Below, in pieces: positions 49,678 to 59,500 of a DNA stretch of 64,000 nucleotides. Position 1 is the stretch's first letter, and each line of letters starts with the position of its first letter. The notes beneath the pieces were generated by a model, which worked only from the letters and a program-made list of their open reading frames with translations, was not told where the DNA came from and ran no database searches. The translations under genes were made by a program, and so were the position numbers. The DNA is from Chromobacterium phragmitis (GTDB lineage Bacteria > Pseudomonadota > Gammaproteobacteria > Burkholderiales > Chromobacteriaceae), in the NCBI RefSeq assembly GCF_003325475.1, contig NZ_CP029495.1, forward strand, positions 868,001-932,000, read 5' to 3'.

Positions 49678-52086
49678 TCAGCCGCCCAGCAAGGCCCGCA
49701 GCCCGGCTTCGTCCAAAATGGCGACGCCCAGCTCCTGGGCCTTGGCGAGCTTGCTTCCCGCCTCCTCGCCCGCCACCACATAATGGGTTTTCTTCGACAC
49801 GCTGCCGGATACCTTGCCGCCGGCGGCCTCGATCAAAGCTTTGGCCTGATCGCGGCTCAAGGTCGGCAGCGTGCCGGTCAACACCAGCGTCTTGCCGTCC
49901 AGCGGCAGCGCGGCGGCCTCCGCCGCCTCCGGCAGGCCGGCCAGTATCCCGTCGCGCAGGCCGGCCAAGCGGCCCACGGCCTCGCGCCGGCCGGGCGCGT
50001 CCAGCCAATCGGCCAGCGCGTTGACCACCTCCGCCGGCAGCTCCAGCGCCAGCAGCGCGCGGCGCTCGCTCTGCGCCAGCCAGGCCAGGCCGCGCTGCGC
50101 CGCCAGCTGCTGGCTGCGCACCTCGGTCAGCCGGGGGATGCCCAGCCGCGCCAACAGCGCGCCATCGTCCAGGCGCTCGCGCAGCTTGGGCGACGGCGCA
50201 TGCTCGTCGGCAGGCTTCACCTCGGCCAGCAAGGCGTCCAGCGCTTTCTCGTTATTGTCCTCGGCGAAAAAGTCGGCCAGCGAGTCCGCCACCACGCCGC
50301 CAATGTCCGGCAGCGCGGCGAACAGCGCCGCCGGACAGCGGCGGATCAGCGCCATGCTACCTAGCCAGTCGGCCAGCGTCTTGGCGGTGGATTCGCCGAC
50401 GTGGCGGATGCCCAGCGCGAACAACAGCCGCGCCAAGGGCGGCGTCCGGCTGGCGTCTATCGCCTCGATCAGGTTTTCCGCCCATTTGCTGGCCACCTTG
50501 CCGGCCTTGACCGTCTCCGGCGTGACGCCCTCGTCCTCGTCGGCGCGGCGCTTCATCTCCAGCAGGTCTTCCAGCTTCAGCCGGTACAGATCGGCCACGC
50601 TCTTGACGTAGCCGTACTCGACCAGCTTGTCGATATAGCGCTCGCCCAGGCCGTCGATGTCCATCATGCGGCGGCCGGCGAAGTGCTGGATCGCCTGGCT
50701 GCGCTGGGCGCGGCAAGACAGGCCGCCGGAGCAGCGGGCGATGGCTTCGCCTTCTTCTCGCATCACGTGGCTGCCGCACACCGGGCAGGCCGTCGGCAGC
50801 CTATAGGCCGGATATTGCGGCGCCTCTCCGGCGCTGAACAGGTCGCCGCCTTCAGCCGGCCGCATCGGCCGGCGCTCCAACACCACAGACACCACTTCGG
50901 GGATCACGTCGCCGGCGCGGCGCACGATCACGGTGTCGCCGACGCGCACATCCTTGCGCCGCACCTCGTCCTCGTTGTGCAGGGTGGCGTTGGTGACGGT
51001 GACGCCGCCGACGAAGACCGGCTGCAGCCGCGCCACCGGCGTGATGGCGCCGGTGCGGCCTACCTGCTCCTCGATGGCCTCGACCACGGTCAGCGCCTCT
51101 TCGGCCGGGAATTTATGGGCGATGGCCCAGCGCGGCGCGCGCGAGACGAAGCCCAAGGCATCTTGCAAATCGCGCCGGTTCACCTTGTACACCACGCCGT
51201 CTATCTCAAACGGCAGGCCGGCGCGGCGCGACATCACGTCTTCGTAATATGCGGACAAGCCCGCCACGCCCTTGACCACGGGCCGCAGGCTTTCCTCCAC
51301 CACCGGGAAGCCCAGCTGTTTCAGCCAGGCCATTTCGCCGCCATGGGTGTCCGGCCAGTCCGCGCCCGCCACCTGGGCGATGGCGTAGGCAAAGAAGGAC
51401 AAACGGCGCTGCGCGGTAATGCGCGAATCCAGCTGGCGCAGGCTGCCGGCGGCGGCATTGCGCGGGTTGGCGAAAGTCTTGTCGCCGCGTTCGATCTGAT
51501 CCGCGTTCAGGCGCTCGAAATCGCGCTTCAGCATCAGCACCTCGCCGCGCACCTCCAGCAGCGCCGGCGGATTCGCGCCGTCCAGCTTCAGCGGAATGGC
51601 GCGTATGGTGCGCACGTTCTCGGTCACCTGCTCGCCGGCCACGCCGTCGCCGCGGGTGGCGGCGCGAGCCAGGACGCCATGCTCATACACCAGCGAAATG
51701 GCCAGACCGTCGAACTTGGGCTCGGTCGCGTATTCCACCTCCGCCGCGTCCAGTCCCTTGCGCACCCTCTCGTCGAACTGGATCAGCTCGGCGTGGCGCT
51801 CGGCCGGATCGGCCAGCTGCATGTCGGAAAAGGCGTTGGACAAGGACAGCATCGGCACCGCGTGCACGACGCTGTCGAACTCGGCCAAAGGCGCGCCGCC
51901 GACGCGGCGGGTCGGCGAATCGGCGACGACCAACGCCGGATAGCCCTCTTCCAGCGCCTGAAGTTCGCGGAACAAGCGGTCGTATTCGGCGTCGGGCACC
52001 GTCGGCGCGTCCAGCACGTAGTACTCGTGGCCGTAGCGGTTCAACAACTCGCGCAGTTCGGCTGCGCGCGTTTCATATGCGGTCAT
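49678..52086 (-). CDS. ligA: NAD+-dependent DNA ligase LigA
   Basis: Seals nicks in replication and repair using NAD+. 802 residues, longer than E. coli LigA (671) but like Neisseriales enzymes (about 840). Domains: Ia (EYYVLDAPTVPDAEYDRLF), adenylation with active Lys124 in TEPKFDGLAISL, OB fold (DTVIVRRAGDVIPEV), four-Cys zinc finger (CPVCGSHVMREEGEAIARC), HhH region and BRCT (LPLDGKTLVLTGTLPTLSRDQAKALI). Extra residues lie in the OB/zinc region and in the helix-hairpin-helix domain. Start ATG 52086. Confidence 0.96.
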   Translation of the reverse strand: MTAYETRAAELRELLNRYGHEYYVLDAPTVPDAEYDRLFRELQALEEGYPALVVADSPTRRVGGAPLAEFDSVVHAVPMLSLSNAFSDMQLADPAERHAELIQFDERVRKGLDAAEVEYATEPKFDGLAISLVYEHGVLARAATRGDGVAGEQVTENVRTIRAIPLKLDGANPPALLEVRGEVLMLKRDFERLNADQIERGDKTFANPRNAAAGSLRQLDSRITAQRRLSFFAYAIAQVAGADWPDTHGGEMAWLKQLGFPVVEESLRPVVKGVAGLSAYYEDVMSRRAGLPFEIDGVVYKVNRRDLQDALGFVSRAPRWAIAHKFPAEEALTVVEAIEEQVGRTGAITPVARLQPVFVGGVTVTNATLHNEDEVRRKDVRVGDTVIVRRAGDVIPEVVSVVLERRPMRPAEGGDLFSAGEAPQYPAYRLPTACPVCGSHVMREEGEAIARCSGGLSCRAQRSQAIQHFAGRRMMDIDGLGERYIDKLVEYGYVKSVADLYRLKLEDLLEMKRRADEDEGVTPETVKAGKVASKWAENLIEAIDASRTPPLARLLFALGIRHVGESTAKTLADWLGSMALIRRCPAALFAALPDIGGVVADSLADFFAEDNNEKALDALLAEVKPADEHAPSPKLRERLDDGALLARLGIPRLTEVRSQQLAAQRGLAWLAQSERRALLALELPAEVVNALADWLDAPGRREAVGRLAGLRDGILAGLPEAAEAAALPLDGKTLVLTGTLPTLSRDQAKALIEAAGGKVSGSVSKKTHYVVAGEEAGSKLAKAQELGVAILDEAGLRALLGG

Positions 52087-52104
52087 TGGAAATTCTCGAA
52101 CGGC

Positions 52105-52127
52105 AAAAGGGCCGGCAAAGCCGGCCC
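52105..52127 (-). terminator. Intrinsic terminator/attenuator between zipA and ligA
   Basis: An 8-bp stem GGGCCGGC/GCCGGCCC with a 3-nt loop runs on the minus strand into TTTTGCC. It lies after the zipA stop and only 18 bp before the ligA ATG, so it may uncouple the two genes or attenuate ligA. Confidence 0.75.
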
Positions 52128-52147
52128 CGAAATCATCAAATCATGGT

Positions 52148-53341
52148 TCAGGCGAACAGGCGCAAGGCCGCGACGCTGCCCGGCGCGATGCCGCGGTCAT
52201 CCATGCTGCCGTAAATGTGCAGCAACTGGTCGCGGATGCGGGCCAGGCCGGTTTCGCTCAGCACCCGGCGGTTGTCGTCCACCAGTTGGGCATCGAACTC
52301 CTGCGCCAGATGACGGGCGAAATACACGGCGCGGTCGAACACCTCCACGCCGCCGGCCACGCGCGGCACGTCGAACAGCAGCGTCAACGCCGGGAAGCTC
52401 TTGTCCAGCAGCGTATGGAAGGTGAACGGCATCTGGTCCGCCGCCACCAGCGAATAAAGGGTATTGCCGGAATCGGCCAGATAATGGAAAGCGCCGTCCG
52501 GCTCCAGCTGCAGGCCGGCCGCCTCGACGAAACTGCGCAGCCGCGCGCCCTCAATCGACGACTTGGGCACGACATTGATGCCGATCAGCACGTCGACATC
52601 GGCGCAAAAACGGTCCAGCTCGCGCGCCGCCACCAGCTTCTGCTGGCGCTGCGGAAAGCTGACCGCCGCGTCGTGGTCCTCGGCGAAACGCGATACCTGC
52701 TGACAGAAAACAGCCAGCTCCTGCTCGGTCACCGCGCCGGAGCGGTCAACCATCTGCATGCTGACGTTGATCTGCTTGTAGCGGGTGCCGGGCAGCGCCT
52801 CCGCCACCTTCCACAGGCCCCGCTCGGTGCGGCCTATCAGCTGCGTGCGCTTGCCTACGTTGAAGCGCGGCATCGCCGCCAACTCGTGCGGCTCGTGAAA
52901 CACCACCTCGGCGATGAAGTCCAGCGACGGATCCAGCATCGCCACCACCAGCGCCTGGTGATCGGCGGAGTCCATCGCCAGCTCGGCCTCGTCTTCTTCA
53001 TCCATGACCGGCACATCGAGTCGAGACGCAGCCGGCTCCTGCCGAAACTGCGCAGCCGCTTCGCGCGCATACGGGGGATCGTCTGGCAATTGCGGCTCGA
53101 ACACCGGGCCGTCGTCCTCCGGCTCCAACTCGGCGTCCACCAGCACCGGCTCCATCCGATCGGCGCGCACGCCATCGCGCACATTGTTCTTGGGAACATC
53201 CAGCAACACGTCATCGTGTCCGCGCGCAAACGCCTGCTGCGTCCGCTTGCGGAAACGCCACTCCTGGAACATGTTGAAACCAACCACCAGGGCGATCACG
53301 CCGCCGCCCAATATCAAAACACCAATCTGCAATTCGCTCAT
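52148..53341 (-). CDS. zipA: Cell division protein ZipA
   Basis: Bitopic membrane protein that binds the FtsZ C-terminal tail through a globular C-terminal domain. 397 residues: N-terminal TM helix (about 4-22), a charged, Pro-containing linker (about 30-145), and the ZipA C-terminal domain (about 240-395) with TLLFDVPRVAGGVEVFDRAVYFARHLAQEFDAQLVDDNRRVL and the final helix ARIRDQLLHIYGSMD. Start ATG 53341 by TM position. Confidence 0.9.
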   Translation of the reverse strand: MSELQIGVLILGGGVIALVVGFNMFQEWRFRKRTQQAFARGHDDVLLDVPKNNVRDGVRADRMEPVLVDAELEPEDDGPVFEPQLPDDPPYAREAAAQFRQEPAASRLDVPVMDEEDEAELAMDSADHQALVVAMLDPSLDFIAEVVFHEPHELAAMPRFNVGKRTQLIGRTERGLWKVAEALPGTRYKQINVSMQMVDRSGAVTEQELAVFCQQVSRFAEDHDAAVSFPQRQQKLVAARELDRFCADVDVLIGINVVPKSSIEGARLRSFVEAAGLQLEPDGAFHYLADSGNTLYSLVAADQMPFTFHTLLDKSFPALTLLFDVPRVAGGVEVFDRAVYFARHLAQEFDAQLVDDNRRVLSETGLARIRDQLLHIYGSMDDRGIAPGSVAALRLFA

Positions 53342-53816
53342 TAGCCAGTCCGCATTAAGGCGAATAATCGAAGCCGCCATTCCTTAAAAAGCTGGTAGCG
53401 TCCACCCTTTTGACGCGCCATGCCTCCACATGAGGCCATTTTCCAGCGGCTTCCCGCTATTGTCCTGTCGCTGCCCGGCCGCGGCACTCCGCCAGCCGGC
53501 CCGTGGAACACGGTCATTTCACGCTCATTATAACGAAAGCCCGCCGCCGCGCACCATTCGCCAACGCTTTGGCCCTTGACAAACGCCAATCGCCGCAGTG
53601 GCTTGGCAGAATTCCAACTCATGTCCTGGGTATTCTGCCACCCTCCCCTCCAAATTACTGTCAGTCAGGACAGGCCGATCTAGAAAATTTTGCCAGGATG
53701 AACATGACATTTCAGACAGGCGAATTTATCCAAAGTGCGTGTCAGAATTGCAGGTGACTCTGTCATAGGGCCTACATTTCGCACCACTCCGCTTAAACAG
53801 CACGGGGACTCTTTCG
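53342..53816. other. Intergenic region between zipA and marR
   Basis: 475 bp between divergent zipA and marR, the longest gene-free stretch of the window. It has a weak inverted repeat CTGTC/GACAG at 53658-53673 and several TGTCA words between 53700 and 53770, which may include the MarR operator. A 93-codon minus-strand frame at 53341-53622 was judged unlikely. No clear RNA gene was seen. Confidence 0.45.
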
Positions 53817-54284
53817 ATGAAAAAATCCGATCAAGCCAGTTTCCTGCCTGTCGTACGCGAACTATCGCGCACCTATCAGGCCTTTGAACAGTTCGCCAGC
53901 TTCAATATCCGCCGGCTGGGACTGACACCGCCGCAGTTCGACGTCGTCACCACACTCGGCAATAGCCAGGGCATGAACTGCAAGGAGCTGTCCGATCACA
54001 CGCTGATCACCAAGGGTACGCTGACCGGCGTGCTCGACCGTCTGGAAGACAAAGGCATCGTCACCCGCAGCATGCAACCCAACGACCGCCGCAGCGTCTT
54101 CGTCGCTTTGACTCCTTACGGCCAGCAATTGTTCAATGACGCCTTCCCGGCGCATCTGGATTACATGCACAACGCCTTCCAGCAATTCGGCGAACAAGAC
54201 CTCTCCGGCTTCTGCAACGAGCTCGGCCGCCTGCGCGCCAGCTTCAGCCAGGCGCTGGAACAGCAGGAAAGCACGCCGGCCTGA
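53817..54284 (+). CDS. MarR-family transcriptional regulator
   Basis: 155 residues with a winged helix-turn-helix in the middle (LTPPQFDVVTTLGNSQ, CKELSDHTLITKGTLTGVLDRLEDKGIVTRSMQPNDRRSVFVALT), the MarR DNA-binding signature, flanked by dimerisation helices. Such regulators respond to phenolics, oxidants or similar ligands; the ligand is unknown. It converges on the tonB-like gene, with stops 19 bp apart. Confidence 0.92.
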   Translation: MKKSDQASFLPVVRELSRTYQAFEQFASFNIRRLGLTPPQFDVVTTLGNSQGMNCKELSDHTLITKGTLTGVLDRLEDKGIVTRSMQPNDRRSVFVALTPYGQQLFNDAFPAHLDYMHNAFQQFGEQDLSGFCNELGRLRASFSQALEQQESTPA

Positions 54285-54302
54285 ACCGGCACTCAAGGAC
54301 AG

Positions 54303-55028
54303 CTAATGTCCGCTCCCCGCAAAGCGCACCGGCACGGTCAGATCCGACTCCACAACATCGCCGTTGCGCTTCGCGGGCACAAATCTCCAGTTTGACACGG
54401 TCTCCGCCGCCGACCTGTCCAAGCGGCGATAGCCGCTGCTTCGCGCGATGGATACCGCCAGCGCGCGCCCATCCGCGCTCACCCTGACCTTCAACAACAC
54501 AGTGCCCTCTTCTCCCAGTTGCCTTGAGCGCTCCGGATAGGCGGGTTGCGGGTTATTCAAATATGCCGGCGCATACAGCGCCTCGCTGCCCCCGGACGCT
54601 TCAGCCACGCCTGAGCGCGCAGCCTCCCCGCGCCCCGCCAGCGCGCGCGCCGCCATCTCTGGGCCATTTGCCCCCGCGGCGCCAACCGCGGCAGCAATGC
54701 CCCTCCGATGCTCAGCGTCTGCCAGCCTCCCCGCCTGCTTGTTCTCGTCAGATGCCGCCCATCCTGCTCCGGCCTTGGCGGTTGGCTTGGCTTGCGCCTC
54801 AATCGCCTGAGCCCCACGCGCCATCGAAGGCGCGTGATGCGCCGGTCCCTCCGCGACCTGACGCGACGCCAAGCCTGGCGGCGGCAAAACCAGGGTCATC
54901 GCGCCAAGATTCGCATCCCGTAGCGGAGCCTCGCCGCCTACCGCCAGCAAGACCGCCAGAATCGAACCGTGAATGGCGATAGACAACAGCACGGCCCAAC
55001 GCAGCCGCGGCGTGCTTGCGCTCAGCAA
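54303..55028 (-). CDS. TonB-like energy transducer
   Basis: 241 residues: a TM helix near the N-terminus (WAVLLSIAIHGSILAVLLAVG), a Pro/Ala-rich periplasmic linker, and a C-terminal TonB domain (NPQPAYPERSRQLGEEGTVLLKVRVSADGRALAVSIARSSGYRRLDRSAAETVSNWRFVPA). It delivers proton-motive energy to outer-membrane receptors with ExbB/ExbD, which are not adjacent. No ATG fits; a TTG start at 55028 that overlaps the narK-like stop (TTGCTGA) is proposed, with a GGGGGCGG element upstream. Start is therefore uncertain. Confidence 0.8.
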   Translation of the reverse strand: MLSASTPRLRWAVLLSIAIHGSILAVLLAVGGEAPLRDANLGAMTLVLPPPGLASRQVAEGPAHHAPSMARGAQAIEAQAKPTAKAGAGWAASDENKQAGRLADAEHRRGIAAAVGAAGANGPEMAARALAGRGEAARSGVAEASGGSEALYAPAYLNNPQPAYPERSRQLGEEGTVLLKVRVSADGRALAVSIARSSGYRRLDRSAAETVSNWRFVPAKRNGDVVESDLTVPVRFAGSGH

Positions 55029-56401
55029 CGCATCGCCGCCCCCGGACGGCTGTATTGCCACCACGCCACGGCGCAGCACATCAGATAAAACAGGAAGAAC
55101 AGACCGAACGCCGGCAAAAAGCTGCCAAACACATCCAACGCGGAGCCAAAAGCCTTGGGAATGACGAAACCGCCGAAAGCAGCCATCACCGAGCTGACAT
55201 TCATTGCCGACGCGCCTCGCCGACCGCCTCGCTGATAGGCGGCCTGCAAACTGGCGCCATGCTCGCGCGCCTCTCTGCCCGCCAGAATCAGAAAAACCTT
55301 GGGGGACAATTGGTAAGACGAGCCGTTCCCGATCCCAGCCGCGAAAAAAATCAGCTGGAACATCGCCAGAAACCAAGCGAACGAACCGCCGCTGCCCGCC
55401 GATGGCAGGCTCAGGTAAACCCCAATGGTTCCCAGCGCCATCAACAAGTTGGCAGCGACCGTGGCGATTCCGCCCCCAACCCGGTCGCCCATCCAGCCGC
55501 CCAACGGCCGTGCCAACGCGCACACCATCGGGCCGACGAACAGGTAGGGGCTGGCATCCACCAGCGGGAACATGGCTCGGGCCAACAAGGGAAAGGCGGC
55601 GGCAAAACCAAGAAAAGTGCCGTAACTGCCCATGTACAGCAGGCAGATATACCAAGTGTGCCTATCACGCATCGCATCCAACTGGTCTCGCGGCGTAATG
55701 CGGAGCTTAGGCAAATCGTGCGCGTACAGCAGACAGGCCAGCGCGGCCACGACGATCAGCGGCAGCCAGATATAGGCCGCATTCTGCAACCAGACGAAAT
55801 GCACTTCGCCCCCTCGCCCCCAAACCTGGGGCTCGCCGGCCCACCTGCCGAACAAGGGATAGAGTATGCAGAGAGGAATCAACAACTGCGCCACCGACAC
55901 GCCCAGATTGCCCAGGCCGGCGTTCAACCCCATCGCCAGACCCTTTTCGGACTTGGGAAAGAAAAAACTGGTATTGGACAAATGGGACGTGCTGGCGCCG
56001 CCGCCCAAGCCGCACAGGCCCGCCACCAGCAGCAACAACCAGAATGGCGAAGAAATATCCTGAACCACCCGGCCCACGCCCCAGGCCGGCAGCAATAGCA
56101 GCAAAGTGGACAGCCCCATCCACAATCCGCCGCCTACCCAACTCCAGACCAGGGAATACGCCAGCCGAGTCAAGGCCCCGACCAGCGGGGGAATGGACAC
56201 CAGCAGGAATTGCTGCTGGCCGGAAATCAGGAATCCCACCGCCGGCAGGTTGACCACCACCATGCTCCACATCATCCAGATGTTGAAGTTCAGGTGCAGC
56301 GAGAAGATGGACAGCCACAGATTGCGTCGGGCAATGCCGCGGCCGCGGCTGAGCCAAAAAATGACGTTTTCCGGCTCCCAACGCTTGATGCTAACAGTCA
56401 T
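55022..56401 (-). CDS. narK: NarK-like nitrate/nitrite MFS transporter
   Basis: 459 residues, about 12 TM helices, of the nitrate/nitrite porter family: RRNLWLSIFSLHLNFNIWMMWSMVVVNL at the N-terminus, PLGGWMGDRVGGGIATVAANLLMALG, and the nitrate signature AAGIGNGSSYQLSPKVF. It may take up nitrate or export nitrite. No nitrate reductase gene lies nearby. Start ATG 56401 places the first charged stretch before TM1; an upstream in-frame ATG at 56428 is possible. It is coupled to the tonB-like gene. Confidence 0.88.
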   Translation of the reverse strand: MTVSIKRWEPENVIFWLSRGRGIARRNLWLSIFSLHLNFNIWMMWSMVVVNLPAVGFLISGQQQFLLVSIPPLVGALTRLAYSLVWSWVGGGLWMGLSTLLLLLPAWGVGRVVQDISSPFWLLLLVAGLCGLGGGASTSHLSNTSFFFPKSEKGLAMGLNAGLGNLGVSVAQLLIPLCILYPLFGRWAGEPQVWGRGGEVHFVWLQNAAYIWLPLIVVAALACLLYAHDLPKLRITPRDQLDAMRDRHTWYICLLYMGSYGTFLGFAAAFPLLARAMFPLVDASPYLFVGPMVCALARPLGGWMGDRVGGGIATVAANLLMALGTIGVYLSLPSAGSGGSFAWFLAMFQLIFFAAGIGNGSSYQLSPKVFLILAGREAREHGASLQAAYQRGGRRGASAMNVSSVMAAFGGFVIPKAFGSALDVFGSFLPAFGLFFLFYLMCCAVAWWQYSRPGAAMRC

Positions 56402-56521
56402 GACTCTGCTTCCACGATGACGGAACAACGCAGGCGGACTGTTTCATCCAGTCCTATCAGCCCGGCGGCGCAGTATGCCATCCGCCCATGCCGCCTGGCT
56501 TGCGCCTGATCAAGACCGGTC

Positions 56522-59500
56522 TCAGGCCGTTTCCCGCATCCTCAGCGCCTCGACGATATCCACCGCCACAATGCGGCTGACGCCCTGCTCCTGCATGGTT
56601 ACGCCCACCAGTTGCTCGGCCATCTCCATCGTCAGCCGGTTGTGTGAAATATAGAGGAACTGGGTGCGCTCCGACATTTGCTTGACCAGATCGCAGAAGC
56701 GGCTGGTATTGGCGTCGTCCAGCGGCGCGTCCACCTCATCCAGCAGGCAGAACGGCGCCGGATTCAGGGAAAACAGCGAGAACACCAGGCTCATCGCGGT
56801 CAATGCCTTTTCGCCGCCGGACAAGAGGTGAATGGTGCTGTTCTTCTTGCCCGGCGGCTGGGCGATGATCTGCACCCCGGCATCCAGCAAATCCTCGCCG
56901 GTCAGCACCAGTTCCGCGCGGCCGCCGCCGAACAGCGTGGGGAAGAATTCGCGCATCTTGGCGTTGACCGCGTCGTAAGTGGCCTGCAGCATGTCGCGGG
57001 TTTCGCCGTCGATCTTGGCAATGGCATTCATCAAGGTCTCCATCGCCTGATTCAGGTCCGCCGACTGGTTCTGCAAGTATTCTCCGCGCGTCTTCGCCTC
57101 GTCCAGTTCCTGCAGCGCCGCCAGGTTGACCGCGCCCAGGCCTTCCAGCGCGCGCGCCAAACGGGCGATTTCCGCCGCCAGCGCGTTAGGCTTCACCCCC
57201 TCGTTCAGGTCGGCCAACAGCGCGGCCTCGTCGGCCTGGGCTTGAGCCAGTTCCTCGGCGAAGCGCTCCATCGCCAGGCGCGCTTCCTGATGCTTGAGCA
57301 GCCAGTCCGAGCGCGCTTCCCGCAGCGCCGGCAGCGCCGCGTTGGCCTCCTGCTGGCGCTGGCTGATCTCGCGCATGCGCTCGGTCAGATGGTTCAATTG
57401 GTCGCGCGCCGCCGCCAGCGCCGCGTCGCGCGTTTCACGTTCGGCCAGCGCCAGCTGCAGCGTCTCTTCCGGCACCGTCTCGTCCACCGTTTCGGACTCT
57501 ATGGCCAATGTCTCCAAGCGCTCCTGCAGCTGCTCGTCGCGGCCGGTCAATTCGCGGCCGCGGCGCGATAGCTCGGCCACCTTCTGTTCGGCGCTATGCA
57601 GAGCCAGCTTGATCTCATGCAGCATGCGCTCGGCGTCGCGCGCCTTGTTGCGCGCCAGCTCCAGCCTGGTTTCGGCGTTCAGCCGCGCGAGGCGGATGTC
57701 TTCCAGCTGCAGTCCCAGCTCTTCCAGCGTCAGCGCCGCCTCCTCGCCCATCAGCTCGGCGTCGGCGATGCCGTCGTCGGCGTGCTGGCGCTCCTCGGCG
57801 ATGCGGCCGCGCTCGGCCTCGATGGCGGCGAGGCGCGCGGCTCCCTGGCGCGCCGCCTGATCCAGCTTGACGTGTTCCAGCGTGGCGGCATTGAGCTCCG
57901 CTTCCAGCCGGGTCAGCGAGCCCTTCTGCCCGCGGACCGCCTCGGCCAGCATATTGCCCATGCTTTGCAGGCTGTCGCGCTTCTTTTGCATGGATTCGAT
58001 TTCCGGCCGCATCGCCTCGGCGCGGGCAGAGGCTTCATCCAATTGCTGCTTGCGCGCCATCAGGCCGTCGCCGCTGGCTTCGGCATGGAAGCGCACGCTG
58101 GCGGCGTCCACGCGATGGCCTTCCGGCGTCAGCCAGCATTCGCCGGCGGCCAGCTCGCCGCGCCGCGCCAAGGCGGCGTCTAGGGAATCCGCCAAATAGA
58201 CGCCGGCCAGCCAGTCTGCCAAAGCCGCGTCAAACGGCGCTTGCGCCTTTACTTCGGCCAGCAACGCCGGCCAGTTGCGCGCGGGCAGCCCCGCGGCAGG
58301 CGCGCGCTTGCCGTCCACCAGCGCCAGCGCGGCCGGCGGCAGAGTGGCAGGCAGGCAGGCGGCGCGGGCGGACAACCGCTCGCCCAATACCGCCTCCAGC
58401 GCCGACTGCCAGCGCGCGACTTGCAGCGATTGCCACAGCTGCGGCGCGTCGGCCAAGCCATGCGCGTCCAGCCACCCTGCCAGTTGCTCGTCCGCCGCCT
58501 CGCGCTGCAGCAGCGCCGCCAGCGCGGCGGCCTCGGCCTCGGCGCGCGCCAATTCAGTGCGCTTGGCGCCCAGTTGCTGATCCAGTTTCTCGCGCTCGGC
58601 GGCCAGATCGGCCTGCTTGGCCTCGTCCGCTACCAGCCGCGCCCGCACCGCGTCCAGCGCGGCCTTGGCCTTGTCCACCTCTTGCCGCGCGGCTTCCAGC
58701 GCATGGTGCTCGGGCAGGTTCAGGTCGGACAACTCGCGCGTCAGCGCGGCGTCGCGGCCGGCCAGTTGCTGCAGGCCGCGTTGCCAGTGTTCGATTTTCT
58801 GGCGCGACAGGTCGCGCTCGCGCGTCAGATTGGCCTGCTGCGCGACCAGCTGCGATTGTTGCTGATCAAGCTGGCGGAAGGCGGCCTCGGCGGTCGGCAG
58901 CTCGTCGGCGCCGTCCTCCAGCGCCATCTGCGCTTCCTCCTGCCGCAATTGCGCCTCTTCCAAACGCGGCAGCCAATCGTCCAGCTCGGCGTCCACCTGC
59001 TGCCGGTTGTCGGCCAGTTGCTGGCGCTCGCCGCGCGCCGCCAACAGGTCGCGCTCCAGCCGTTGCCGGCTTTGCTCGCGGTGGCGTTCCGCCTCTTCCA
59101 GGCGGGCCAATTGGGCATTGGCCTCGAACAGATGCTGTTGCGCCTCGTGCACCGCGTCGCTGGCGGCGAAATGCTGCTCGCGCACCGTCTCCTGCTCGGT
59201 TTCCAGATGGGTGGCCGCAGCTTCCAGCGCGGCTTCTTCGGTTTCGATGCGCGCCAGCTCGCCGCGCGCGTGCGCCTCGTTGCGCGCCGCCTCTTCTCGT
59301 CGCGCCAGCGCCAGCAGATTCTGCTTGTGGGTCAGCGCGCCGCGCATGTCGTGGTATTGCGCCGCCACCTCGGCCTGCTCCGACAGGCGCTCCACCTGCC
59401 GCTCCAGCTCTTGCTGCAAGTCGGCGATGCGCTCTAGGTTGGCGCGGGTGTCGGACAGGCGGTTTTCCGTCTCTCGGCGGCGCTCCTTGTACTTGGACAC

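Noticed and set aside
53341..53622. A 93-codon minus-strand gene overlapping the zipA start region
   Set aside because: No motif or SD; overlaps the zipA initiation site; looks like chance.
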